The notes beneath the pieces were generated by a model. It made no database searches. It was not told the DNA's origin and saw only the letters and a list, made by a program, of their open reading frames with translations. This document shows positions 16,999-25,148 of a stretch of 64,000 nt of DNA, one piece after another. The translations under genes and the position numbers were made by a program. The stretch's first letter is position 1, and each line of letters begins with the position of its first letter. The stretch spans positions 62,001-126,000 of the forward strand of contig CAVXBV010000008.1 of assembly GCA_963760125.1 (NCBI GenBank). Direction: 5' to 3'. This stretch comes from RYN-111 sp963760125 (lineage in GTDB: Bacteria > Actinomycetota > Actinomycetes > Mycobacteriales > SCTD01).

Positions 16999-17586
16999 AT
17001 GACCTACCACGAGGGTTCGCGCGCGCTGCAGGACCAGTTCGACACCCGACGGCTCGCCGACCGGTTGGACGAGCGGGTCGTCCGGGGGGTCCTGCTCGAA
17101 CAGGACCGGGCGTTCATCGAGGCCCGTGACATGTTCTTCCTCGCCACCGCGGACGCCGAGGGCCGCCCCACCTGCTCCTACAAGGGCGGCGACCCGGGCG
17201 TCCTCGCGATGATCGACCTGGAGACCGTCGCCTTCCCGAGCTATGACGGCAACGGGATGTTCTTCTCCCTCGGCAACGTGCTGGTCAACCCGCACGTGGG
17301 CCTGCTCCTGGTCGACTTCGCCTCACCTTTCCGCATGCGACTGGAGGGGACCGCCACCGTGCGGCAGGACGATCCGCTGCTGCCCCGGTGGCCCGAGGCG
17401 CAGTGCGTGGTCCGGGTCCATGTCACGCGCGTCTACCCGAACTGCCCGCGCTACGTCCACCAGATGGAGCGCGTCGAGCGCTCGCCGTTCGTCCCGCTGC
17501 CCGGCGTCGAGACGCCCGTTCCGGACTGGAAGCGCAGCGACCTCGCCGCTGGCGTTCTCCCTGCCGACGATCCCGCGCTGCACTGA
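16999..17586 (+). CDS. Pyridoxamine 5'-phosphate oxidase-like FMN-binding protein
   Basis: The 195-residue protein has the split-barrel flavin-binding signature: MFFLATADAEGRPTCSYKGG, NGMFFSLGNVLVNPHVGLLLVDF and MRLEGTATV. Such proteins bind FMN or F420 and act as oxidoreductases or general stress proteins. It lies 54 bp after the HIP operon on the same strand and converges on the OYE gene. A steroid-related role is possible by association only. Confidence 0.75.
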   Translation: MTYHEGSRALQDQFDTRRLADRLDERVVRGVLLEQDRAFIEARDMFFLATADAEGRPTCSYKGGDPGVLAMIDLETVAFPSYDGNGMFFSLGNVLVNPHVGLLLVDFASPFRMRLEGTATVRQDDPLLPRWPEAQCVVRVHVTRVYPNCPRYVHQMERVERSPFVPLPGVETPVPDWKRSDLAAGVLPADDPALH

Positions 17587-17602
17587 GAAACGACGCGAGA
17601 CC

Positions 17603-18763
17603 TCAGCGCTCGACGCAGGTGGTCCCCGCGCGCGAGTAGATCGTGGGAGCACAGCGGTTGCAGTGGCTGCAGGGGCTCTGGTGGGCCGCATCGCGCTGCC
17701 ACTGGTTGACGAGATCGGGCTCACGCAGCAGCGCGCGCCCCATGACGGCGAAGGCGAACCCCTCGTCCAGCCCCTGCTGCACGGTGTCGAGCCGGGTGAT
17801 CCCACCGAGCAGCATGAGCGGCATCGTCAGCTGCGACCGGAAGAGCCTCGCCTGCTCCAGGAAGAACGCCTCCTCGTAGGGGTAACGGGGCATGATCCGC
17901 TTGAGGAACAGTCGGACAACCGGCGCCAGCACCTTCGGCTGGGTGGCGACGAACTCGTCCAGAGGCACGTCGCCACGAAAGAAGTACATGCCGTTCAGCA
18001 GCGAGCTGCCGCCGGTGAGCTGCAGCGCGTCGACCGCGCCGTCCTGCTCGATCAGGCCGGCGACCACCAGGCTCTCCTCGACCTGGAGGCCCTGAGGCAC
18101 GCCGTCGGTCATGTTGAGCTTGGCCGTCACCGCGACCCGGTCACCCACGGCATCGCGCACGGCGGCCAGCACCTCGCGGGGGAAGCGGCTGCGGTTCTCG
18201 ATGCTCCCGCCGTACGCGTCCTTACGTCGGTTGAGGTTCGGTGACAGGAACGAGCTGAGCAGGTAGTTGTGCCCGACGTGCACCTCCAGGCAGTCGATCC
18301 CGGCATCGGCGGCGATCACCGCAGCACGGGCGAAGTCCTTGCGGACCGCGATCAGGTCCGAGGTGCCGGCCGGCGGCACGAGGCCCTTCGCGACCGGCGA
18401 GAACCGGCGGCTCGGGGCCAGTGACTTCTGCTTGTTGCTCATGGCGTCCGCCACCAGGCCGGCATGACCGAGCTGCGCACTCACCAGGGCGCCCTCGGCG
18501 TGGACGGCGTCCGCCAGCCGCGCCAGATCGGGCCTGGTCTCCTCCGACACCACCAGGCAGTCGCGGAAGACACGGCCAGACGGCGACACGGCGCAGTAGG
18601 CGACCGTCGTCATGCCGACCCCTCCGGCCGCGACCTCGCGATGGAAGTCGATGAGCTCGTCGGTCACCGCCCCGCGCCGCGTCCGGCCCTCGAACGTGGC
18701 CGCCTTCACCAGCCGGTTGCGCAGCACCTTGGGCCCGAGAACCGCCGGCTCGAAGGGCTTCAT
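17603..18763 (-). CDS. Old yellow enzyme family NADH:flavin oxidoreductase
   Basis: The 386-residue TIM-barrel FMN protein has LRNRLVKAATFEGRTRRG at the N-terminus, HAGLVADA, and the catalytic-type VHVGHNYLLSSFLSPNLNRRKDAYGGS segment. It ends with a C-terminal Cys cluster (PCSHCNRCAPT) of the kind that binds an iron-sulfur cluster in the 2,4-dienoyl-CoA reductase branch. The ATG at 18763 overlaps the fadD3 stop (ATGA); the longer open frame upstream is only a shadow of fadD3. Likely reduces an enone or dienoyl-CoA of the C/D-ring pathway, by linkage to fadD3. Confidence 0.83.
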   Translation of the reverse strand: MKPFEPAVLGPKVLRNRLVKAATFEGRTRRGAVTDELIDFHREVAAGGVGMTTVAYCAVSPSGRVFRDCLVVSEETRPDLARLADAVHAEGALVSAQLGHAGLVADAMSNKQKSLAPSRRFSPVAKGLVPPAGTSDLIAVRKDFARAAVIAADAGIDCLEVHVGHNYLLSSFLSPNLNRRKDAYGGSIENRSRFPREVLAAVRDAVGDRVAVTAKLNMTDGVPQGLQVEESLVVAGLIEQDGAVDALQLTGGSSLLNGMYFFRGDVPLDEFVATQPKVLAPVVRLFLKRIMPRYPYEEAFFLEQARLFRSQLTMPLMLLGGITRLDTVQQGLDEGFAFAVMGRALLREPDLVNQWQRDAAHQSPCSHCNRCAPTIYSRAGTTCVER

Positions 18764-20259
18764 CGGCGCAGGTCTCCTTTGGTGACCTTGCCGGTGGCGT
18801 TCTTCGGAAGCGCGTCCACGAGCTCGACGTACCGCGGGACCTTGTAGTTCGCGAGCTTCTCCTTGCACCAGGAGAGCAGCTCGTCGGGGGTGAGTGCCGC
18901 GCCGGCCCTCGGCACGACGAAGGCCTTGCCGACCTCCCCCATGCGCGCGTCCGGGACCCCGATGACAGCCGCCTCGCTGACGCCGTCGTGCCGCACGAGG
19001 ACCTGCTCGATCTCGGCGGGGTAGGCGTTGAAGCCGCCCACGACATACATGTCCTTGAGCCGGTCGGTGATGCGCAGGTTGTCGTCCTCGTCCAGCACCC
19101 CCACGTCGCCGGTGTGCAACCACCCGTCGGCATCGATCGCCTCGGCCGTCGCGTCCGGGTCCTCCCAGTAGCCCTGTGTCACGCCGTACCCCCGCACGAG
19201 GACCTCACCGGGCTGCCCGGTCTCCGCGAGCACGCGCACCTCGACGCCGTCGACCGCTCGGCCACTGGTGAGGCTGATCACCTCGTCGCTGTCCCCGGGT
19301 CGGCACGCCGTGGCGAGGCCACCGCACTCGGTGAGGCCGTACGCCGTGATGACCTCCTGGAACCCCAGCTCGGAGCGCATGCGGGCGATCAGCGCCTGCG
19401 GGACCACGGCTGCGCCGGTCACAGCAAGCCGCACGGCAGGGAGCTCGGAGCGCCGCGGGTGCTCGAGCAGCGAGCTGTAGAGCGTCGGCGGTCCAGGGAT
19501 GACATCGATGCGCTCCGCGGCGATCGTCTCGAGGGCGAGGTCGACGTCGAAGACGCGCAGCGGCACGCAGGTGGACCGCTTGAGCAGGCAGGCCAGCAGC
19601 CCTGCCTTGTAGCCGAAGGTGTGGAAGAACGGGGCGACCACCAGCATGCGCTCGCCGGTCCGGAACCCGACCGTGTCCGCCCAGGTCTGGAACAGCCCGA
19701 GGCTCTGGGCGTGGGTCGCGATGACGCCCTTGGGCTTGCCAGTGGTGCCGCTCGTGAAGATGACGTCACTCGCGTCGTCCGGACGGACCTGCGCGGCAGC
19801 TGTCTCCACGGCCTCGGCATCGACCGTGTCCCCGAGCGCGAGGAAGCTCGCCAGGTCGCTGGTCCGGATCACGAGCAGCCCCGGGTCTCCCAGTGCCTGC
19901 AGGGGATCTGCACCCAGCAGCTCGGTGAGGAACGGGTCGTCCACGACGATGGCCCTCGCCCCCGTCGTGTCGAGCAGGTAACGCGCCTCCTCCCCCTTGA
20001 ACCGGGAGTTGATCGGCACCAGGACCGCACCGATCCCCGTCAGGCCGAGGGCCGCGACCGCCCAGTCGGCGGAGTTGGGGCCCCAGATCGCCACGCGGTC
20101 CCCGTGCTGCAGACCCGCGCCGAGGGCGGCAGCGGAGAAGGCACGCGTCTGCGTCAGCAGCCCGCCGAAGGTCAGCCTCGCCTCGGGGGTGACGACGGCT
20201 TCGCCATCGGGGGTGTCGGAGGCGGCGGCCCGCAGCAGCGCGGGGAGGGTGCTCGACAC
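18760..20259 (-). CDS. fadD3: HIP-CoA ligase (FadD3)
   Basis: A 499-residue ANL-superfamily acyl-CoA synthetase with the P-loop FTSGTTGKPKG (near residue 168), YGLTECGG, the TGDVG hinge and the C-terminal catalytic lysine in NATGKVTKGD. Length and context match FadD3 (Rv3561), which activates HIP with CoA, the entry step into C/D-ring breakdown. GTG start at 20259 is preceded by GAGAGG. A KstR2 box lies 27 bp upstream and kstR2 diverges from it. Confidence 0.92.
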   Translation of the reverse strand: MSSTLPALLRAAASDTPDGEAVVTPEARLTFGGLLTQTRAFSAAALGAGLQHGDRVAIWGPNSADWAVAALGLTGIGAVLVPINSRFKGEEARYLLDTTGARAIVVDDPFLTELLGADPLQALGDPGLLVIRTSDLASFLALGDTVDAEAVETAAAQVRPDDASDVIFTSGTTGKPKGVIATHAQSLGLFQTWADTVGFRTGERMLVVAPFFHTFGYKAGLLACLLKRSTCVPLRVFDVDLALETIAAERIDVIPGPPTLYSSLLEHPRRSELPAVRLAVTGAAVVPQALIARMRSELGFQEVITAYGLTECGGLATACRPGDSDEVISLTSGRAVDGVEVRVLAETGQPGEVLVRGYGVTQGYWEDPDATAEAIDADGWLHTGDVGVLDEDDNLRITDRLKDMYVVGGFNAYPAEIEQVLVRHDGVSEAAVIGVPDARMGEVGKAFVVPRAGAALTPDELLSWCKEKLANYKVPRYVELVDALPKNATGKVTKGDLRR

Positions 20260-20285
20260 GACGGCCTCTCGATCAGCAGCGCCCT

Positions 20286-20299
20286 AGCAAGCGCTTGGT
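20286..20299. promoter_or_regulatory. KstR2 operator between fadD3 and kstR2
   Basis: AGCAAGCGCTTGGT matches AnCAAGnnCTTGnT at all fixed positions. It lies in the 89-bp divergent gap between the fadD3 and kstR2 starts, so it can both silence fadD3 and give KstR2 autoregulation. In mycobacteria the effector is HIP-CoA, the product of FadD3, so this site would close a feedback loop. Confidence 0.87.
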
Positions 20300-20348
20300 C
20301 GAGAGGCTACGATCGCGGCTCGCTCGGAGTCAACGGAAGGGGGCGCGC

Positions 20349-20930
20349 GTGGCGACCACGATCGACCGACGCGACGTCATCTTGCAGCGGGCCGCGGATC
20401 TGTTCGCGAAGCAGGGCGTCGCCGCGACGACCGTGCGCGAGATCGCCGAGGCCGTAGGCATCCTCAGCGGCAGCCTGTACCACCACTTCGCCTCCAAGGA
20501 CCAGATCGTCGACGCGATCGTCGGCGGCTTCCTGGACGACCTCGTCACGAGGTACGACGCCGTGCTGGCCGCCACCGACGATCCTGGCGACCGGCTGCGC
20601 GGCCTGGTCGAAGCGTCCATCGCGACGTCCGCCGAACACCCGCACGCGACCGAGATCTACCAGAACGACGCCCGCTACCTGCAGGCTGCCGATGGACCCA
20701 CGGTCGTCCGGGACTCGGCCCGGGCCGTGCGCCGGGCGTGGATCGCGGTCCTCGAGCAAGGCGCCGCGACCGGCGTGTTCCGCTCCGACGTCCCGGTGAA
20801 GGTGATCTACCCGCTTCTGCGGGACGGGCTGTGGCTGACGGCGCGCTGGTTCACGCCCACCCGGTCGTACGGCCACCGCGAGCTGGCGGCCGACTACGTC
20901 AAGGTGTTCGTGGAGGGCATCCGCACCTAG
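20349..20930 (+). CDS. kstR2: TetR-family repressor of HIP catabolism (KstR2)
   Basis: The 193-residue TetR protein has a DNA-binding domain at residues 6-52 with TTVREIAEAVGILSGSLYHHFASKDQIVDAI, nearly identical to mycobacterial KstR2 (Rv3557c). The ligand domain keeps the RDGLWLTARWFTPT segment. GTG start at 20349 is preceded by GGAAGGGG 5 nt away; the longer frame to 20295 would run into the operator. Known KstR2 represses HIP genes and is released by HIP-CoA, and the boxes at 9139, 20286, 20940 and 32405 define its likely local regulon. Confidence 0.93.
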   Translation: MATTIDRRDVILQRAADLFAKQGVAATTVREIAEAVGILSGSLYHHFASKDQIVDAIVGGFLDDLVTRYDAVLAATDDPGDRLRGLVEASIATSAEHPHATEIYQNDARYLQAADGPTVVRDSARAVRRAWIAVLEQGAATGVFRSDVPVKVIYPLLRDGLWLTARWFTPTRSYGHRELAADYVKVFVEGIRT

Positions 20931-20939
20931 CGTTTCCCT

Positions 20940-20953
20940 CCCAAGCGCTTGCT
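20940..20953. promoter_or_regulatory. KstR2 operator upstream of fadE31
   Basis: CCCAAGCGCTTGCT matches the KstR2 consensus except for the first A. It lies 10 bp after the kstR2 stop and 15 bp before the fadE31 GTG, giving the plus-strand fadE31 operon its own controlled promoter rather than simple read-through from kstR2. Confidence 0.78.
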
Positions 20954-20968
20954 TGGTAGCGTCCCCTC

Positions 20969-22072
20969 GTGGACCTGACCGAGACGCCTGAGGAGCAGCA
21001 GTTCCGGGCGCACGCACGGGAGTGGCTCACCGCCAACGTCCCGCGCGGCCTGCCGTCCGGCGACACGGCCGAAGGCTTCGCCCTGCACCTCGACTGGGAG
21101 AAGAGGCTCTACGACGCCCAGTGGGCCGTCGTGTCCTGGCCTGAGGCGTACGGCGGTCGCGGTGCCAACGTCTGGCAGTGGCTGGCCTTCGAGGAGGAGT
21201 ACTACCGCGCCGGCGGTCCTCAGCGGGTGACGCAAAACGGCATCTTCCTCTTGGCGCCGACGCTCTTCGAGTTCGGCACCCAGGAGCAGCAGGACACCCT
21301 GCTGCCACGGATGGCCGGCGCCCAGGACCTCTGGTGCCAGGGCTGGTCCGAGCCCGGTGCCGGCAGTGACCTGGCATCCCTGACCAGTCGGGCCGACAAG
21401 GTCGACGGCGGGTGGAGGATCAACGGCCAGAAGACCTGGACCACCCGCGGCGCCTTCTGCACCCACCTGTTCGGCCTGTTCCGCACCGACCCCTCCTCCG
21501 AGCGGCACCACGGCCTCACCTACCTCCTCCTCCCGCTCGACACCCCCGGCGTGACCGTCCGCGGCTTCGCCCGCCTCGACGGCGACGAGGGCTTCGCCGA
21601 GGTCTTCTTCGACGACGCGTTCGTCCCTGACAGCGCGGTGCTCGGCGGGGTCGGCAAAGGCTGGTCGGTCGCGATGGCGACCACCGGATCGGAGCGCGGG
21701 CTCACCCTGCGCTCCCCCGGCCGCTACACCGCGACCGTCGAGAAGCTGCGGTCGCTGGACGTCGACCCCGAGCGCCTCGCCCAGGCCTGGATGGACGCGG
21801 AGTCCTACCGGCTGTTCACCCTGCGGCAGGTGAGCGACGAGCAGGCCGGCCGCGGCCGGGTCGGGGAGTCCTCGCTGAACAAGCTGTTCTGGTCCGACCT
21901 CGACATCGCGCTGCACGAGCTCGCGATGGACGCCCTCGGCGCCGAGGCGGAGCTGGAGGGCCCGTGGAGCAAGGGCTTCCAGTTCGCGCTCTCCGGCCCG
22001 ATCTACGCCGGCACCAACGAGGTCCAGAAGAACATCGTCGCCGAGCGCCTGCTCGGCCTCCCCCGGAAGTGA
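20969..22072 (+). CDS. fadE31: Acyl-CoA dehydrogenase FadE31
   Basis: The 367-residue acyl-CoA dehydrogenase aligns along its length with mycobacterial FadE31 (Rv3562): NAEGF-like TAEGFALHLDWEK near the start, VSWPEAYGGRG, WSEPGAGSDLASL, ERHHGLTYLLLPLD, ERGLTLRSPGRY and the ending GPIYAGTNEVQKNIVAERLLGLPRK. FadE31 pairs with FadE32 or FadE33 in heterotetramers acting late in C/D-ring breakdown. GTG start, close behind a KstR2 box. fadE32 starts 3 bp after its stop. Confidence 0.92.
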   Translation: MDLTETPEEQQFRAHAREWLTANVPRGLPSGDTAEGFALHLDWEKRLYDAQWAVVSWPEAYGGRGANVWQWLAFEEEYYRAGGPQRVTQNGIFLLAPTLFEFGTQEQQDTLLPRMAGAQDLWCQGWSEPGAGSDLASLTSRADKVDGGWRINGQKTWTTRGAFCTHLFGLFRTDPSSERHHGLTYLLLPLDTPGVTVRGFARLDGDEGFAEVFFDDAFVPDSAVLGGVGKGWSVAMATTGSERGLTLRSPGRYTATVEKLRSLDVDPERLAQAWMDAESYRLFTLRQVSDEQAGRGRVGESSLNKLFWSDLDIALHELAMDALGAEAELEGPWSKGFQFALSGPIYAGTNEVQKNIVAERLLGLPRK

Positions 22073-22075
22073 TGC

Positions 22076-22993
22076 ATGTACTTCGGTCTGCCTGACGACG
22101 CCCTCGCCCTGCGCGAGGGCCTGCGCGACGTCCTGACCAGGGCCTGCACTCCGGCCACGGTCCGCGCCGCCTGGGACGGCTCCGACTCGGCCGGGCTCTG
22201 GAAGGAACTGGCCGGGTTCGGCCTGTTCGGTCTCCTGGTTCCCGAGGACCGCGACGGGATCGGCCTCGACGAGCTGTCCTACGTCGCCGCGATGGAGGAG
22301 TGCGGCTGGGCCGGCGTCCCCGGCCCGCTGATCGAGACGATCGCCTACCTGCCCGGTCACGACCTCCCGCTGGACGGTTCGGTCCGGATCGCCGTCGTGC
22401 ACAAGGGCGCGCGCCCCACGCCGTACGCCGGGATCGCCACGCACCTGATGACCGGCGACGGCCTCGTGGCGGGCTTCGACGCCGAGGCTGTCGAGTCGGT
22501 CGACCGCTCGCGGCAGCTCGCCCTGGTCCGAGACGCAGCTCCGGCCCAGGACGCGACGGCGCACCAGCGGGCCGTCCTCGGCACCGCAGCCTTCCTGCTC
22601 GGCCTGGCGCGACGCCAGCTCGACCTGACGGTCGGCTACGTGAAGGAGCGCCAGCAGTTCGGGGTGCCCGTCGGGGTCAACCAGGGCCTCAAGCACCCGA
22701 TCGCCGAAGCCGTCGTGGGCACGGAGTTCGCCTGGCCCGTCGTGCTCCAGGCCGCCCACTCCCTCGCCACCGGCGCCGACGACGCTGCCCTCCGGGTGAG
22801 CCACGCCAAGGCAGCGGCCAGCGACGCGGCGTACCGCATGTCCCGGGTCTGCCTGCAAGCCCACGGAGCGATCGGCTACACCGTGGAGTACGACCTGCAC
22901 TTGTTCACCAAGCGCACCTGGGCGCTCGCGAACGACTGGGGTACTGCCGCGGAGCACCGCCGCCTCGTGGCACGAGAGCTGGAGCACCGATGA
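22076..22993 (+). CDS. fadE32: Acyl-CoA dehydrogenase partner subunit FadE32
   Basis: A 305-residue short acyl-CoA dehydrogenase homologue with KERQQFGVPVGVNQGLKHPIAEAV and QAHGAIGYTVEYDLHLFTKRTW in the C-terminal half, as in FadE32/FadE33. The N-terminal half is eroded, consistent with a non-catalytic or FAD-sharing subunit of a heterotetramer with FadE31 encoded directly upstream. Numbering FadE32 versus FadE33 is by position. Confidence 0.85.
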   Translation: MYFGLPDDALALREGLRDVLTRACTPATVRAAWDGSDSAGLWKELAGFGLFGLLVPEDRDGIGLDELSYVAAMEECGWAGVPGPLIETIAYLPGHDLPLDGSVRIAVVHKGARPTPYAGIATHLMTGDGLVAGFDAEAVESVDRSRQLALVRDAAPAQDATAHQRAVLGTAAFLLGLARRQLDLTVGYVKERQQFGVPVGVNQGLKHPIAEAVVGTEFAWPVVLQAAHSLATGADDAALRVSHAKAAASDAAYRMSRVCLQAHGAIGYTVEYDLHLFTKRTWALANDWGTAAEHRRLVARELEHR

Positions 22994-23006
22994 GTCTGGA
23001 GTCCCG

Positions 23007-23849
23007 ATGAGCGAGGAAAACCCGGTCAGGTACGAGGTCAAGGGCCCCGTGGCGATCGTGACCATGGACCGCGAGGAGTACCGCAACGCCCAGAACTCCA
23101 AGATGACCTACGCCCTGGACGAGGCCTACTACCGCGCCTCCGCGGACGACGAGGTGAAGGTCGTCGTGCTCGCCGGTGTCGGCAAGCACTTCAGCGCCGG
23201 ACACGACATCGGCACCCCGGGCCGAGACATCGACCAGTCCTTTCCCCGCAAGGCCACTCTCTGGTGGGACCACACGACCCACGAGGGCGGCGCCTCCCGG
23301 CTGGCTCGTGAGTCCGAGGTGTACGTCGGGATGTGCCGCCGGTGGCGGGAGCTGCCGAAGCCGACGATCGCGATGGTGCAGGGCGCCTGCATCGCCGGTG
23401 GGCTGATGCTGGCCTGGTCCTGCGACCTCGTGGTCGCCAGCGATGACGCCTTCTTCGCCGACCCCGTCGTCAAGATGGGGATCCCCGGCGTGGAGTACTT
23501 CGCCCACCCATGGCAGATGGGACCGCGCTTCGCCAAGGAGTTCTTGTTCCTCGGCGAGCGGGTCGGTGCCGAGCGCGCCCGCGAGCTCGGCATGATCAAC
23601 CGGGTCGTCCCGCGCGCGGACCTCGAGACCTCGGTCATGGACATGGCGAACAAGATCGCCGAGATGCCGGCCTTCGGACTGGCGCTGACCAAGAAGGCCG
23701 TCAACCAGTGCGAGGACCAGATGGGCCTGCGGGACGGTATGGACAGCGTCTTCGGACTGCACCACCTGGCCCACGCGCACAACGCCGAGGTCGGTGTCGA
23801 CTCCCTCGCCGGCATGACGGCCAAGTCCATGAAGGAGGGCCAGAAGTGA
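23007..23849 (+). CDS. Enoyl-CoA hydratase/isomerase family protein
   Basis: The 280-residue crotonase-fold protein has oxyanion-hole segments HFSAGHDIGTPG (near residue 57) and GACIAGGLMLAWSCDLVVASDD (near residue 128). A Trp/His-rich insertion (ATLWWDHTTHEGG) follows the first loop and distinguishes it from EchA20. It lies in the KstR2-controlled fadE31 operon and probably hydrates or hydrolyses a ring-derived enoyl-CoA. GTGA overlap with the next gene. Confidence 0.83.
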   Translation: MSEENPVRYEVKGPVAIVTMDREEYRNAQNSKMTYALDEAYYRASADDEVKVVVLAGVGKHFSAGHDIGTPGRDIDQSFPRKATLWWDHTTHEGGASRLARESEVYVGMCRRWRELPKPTIAMVQGACIAGGLMLAWSCDLVVASDDAFFADPVVKMGIPGVEYFAHPWQMGPRFAKEFLFLGERVGAERARELGMINRVVPRADLETSVMDMANKIAEMPAFGLALTKKAVNQCEDQMGLRDGMDSVFGLHHLAHAHNAEVGVDSLAGMTAKSMKEGQK

Positions 23850-24322
23850 GCCTGCTCGAGGACGTCTACGCGATCCAGCAGCTGAAGTACTCCTACGGCC
23901 GCTTCCTGGACACCAAGGACTTCACGTCCCTGTGCGGTCTCATGACCGACGACGTCACCGTGGCGTACGGCGGGGGCGCCATCACCCTCGACGGCCGCCA
24001 AGCGGTCGAGGACTACCTGTCGCAGGCCATGCGGTCGCCGACGATGCTCACCAGCCACGTCTTCAGCCACCCGGAGATCGACGTTCAGGGGGACGTGGCC
24101 ACCGCCCACTGGGCCCTGCAGGACGTGGTGATCCTGCAAGACCTCTCCCTGCAGATCCGAGGCGCGTCGATCTACGACGATCGCTACGTCCGGGTCGACG
24201 GGACGTGGAAGATCCAGCACACCGGCTACAAGAGGCTCTACGAGGAGATCGGACCGCGCCCCGAGGGGACCCGCACGAGCGCCTCCTGGTTCGGGACCGA
24301 CGGGCGCTCCGACCTTGTCTGA
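23846..24322 (+). CDS. SnoaL/NTF2-like protein
   Basis: The 158-residue protein has the alpha-plus-beta cone layout: LLEDVYAIQQLKYSYGRFLDTKDF, then DDVTVAYGGG, and YDDRYVRVDGTWKIQHTGYKRLY. Members include steroid Delta5-isomerase-like and polyketide-cyclase-like enzymes and many non-catalytic proteins. GTG start in the previous stop. The substrate is unknown, but being between two crotonase genes in a steroid operon suggests an isomerase or dehydratase role. Confidence 0.75.
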   Translation: MSLLEDVYAIQQLKYSYGRFLDTKDFTSLCGLMTDDVTVAYGGGAITLDGRQAVEDYLSQAMRSPTMLTSHVFSHPEIDVQGDVATAHWALQDVVILQDLSLQIRGASIYDDRYVRVDGTWKIQHTGYKRLYEEIGPRPEGTRTSASWFGTDGRSDLV

Positions 24323-25145
24323 CGGCGCGGCGGCAGGACCGGCACAGGACTTCGTCCGGGTCGACCGGCCACGCGACCAGGTCTGCGTGGTGACGCTGAA
24401 CCGGCCGGAGCGGATGAACGCGATGGCGTTCGACGTCATGGTGCCGCTGCGCGAGACCCTCGAACGCCTGGCCGTGGACAACAGCATCCGGGTCGTGGTG
24501 CTGACCGGGGAGGGTCGGGGCTTCTGCTCCGGGGCCGACCTCGTCGACGCGGGCTACCCGCCCGGGATCGACGGCCTGCAGCTGCCCTCGATCGGACGCC
24601 GGTCGATGAAGCTGCTCGAGGACGTCGTGACCACCGTGCGCGAGATGCACCAACCGGTCATCGGGGCGATCAACGGCGCCGCGATCGGCGGTGGCTTCTG
24701 TCTGTCCCTCGCCTGCGACATCCGGGTGGCGGGCCAGGCGGCGTACTTCCGCGCCGCGGGCATCAACAACGGGCTCACCGCCTCAGAGCTCGGGCTGTCA
24801 TGGCTGCTCCCCCGCGCCATCGGGAGCAGCCGGGCCGCGGAGATCATGCTGACCGGCCGCGACGTGAACGCGGTCGAGGCGGCAGCCATGGGTCTGGTCT
24901 CGCAGGTCGTCGAGGACGAGGCGCTGCTCGACACCTGCCTCGACATGGCCTCCCGCATCGCCGGGTTCAGCCACGTCGGGGTCCACCTCACCAAGCAGAC
25001 GCTGCGGTCGGGGCTCGAGTCAGGGTTCCAGTCCCACATGGAGCACGAGGGCCTCGCCCAGCTCTACGTCCGACTGCTGACCAAGAACTTCGAAGAGTCC
25101 ATCCGGGCCCGCAAGGACAAACGGGCCCCCGACTTCAAGGACTGA
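24315..25145 (+). CDS. Enoyl-CoA hydratase family protein
   Basis: A 276-residue crotonase-fold protein with the classic RPERMNAMAFDVM start, GFCSGADLVDAG (near residue 75) and NGAAIGGGFCLSLACDIRVAG (near residue 118). Glu in the ASELGLSW segment fits the catalytic position of hydratases. Unusual TTG start that overlaps the previous gene by 8 bp; no ATG or GTG in frame is better placed. It precedes the fadD17-like gene by 3 bp. Confidence 0.82.
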   Translation: MSDGAAAGPAQDFVRVDRPRDQVCVVTLNRPERMNAMAFDVMVPLRETLERLAVDNSIRVVVLTGEGRGFCSGADLVDAGYPPGIDGLQLPSIGRRSMKLLEDVVTTVREMHQPVIGAINGAAIGGGFCLSLACDIRVAGQAAYFRAAGINNGLTASELGLSWLLPRAIGSSRAAEIMLTGRDVNAVEAAAMGLVSQVVEDEALLDTCLDMASRIAGFSHVGVHLTKQTLRSGLESGFQSHMEHEGLAQLYVRLLTKNFEESIRARKDKRAPDFKD

Positions 25146-25148
25146 CCC

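Noticed and set aside
18764..19123. N-terminal extension of the OYE-family protein
   Set aside because: The extension is an out-of-frame reading of fadD3; the ATG at 18763 overlaps the fadD3 stop.
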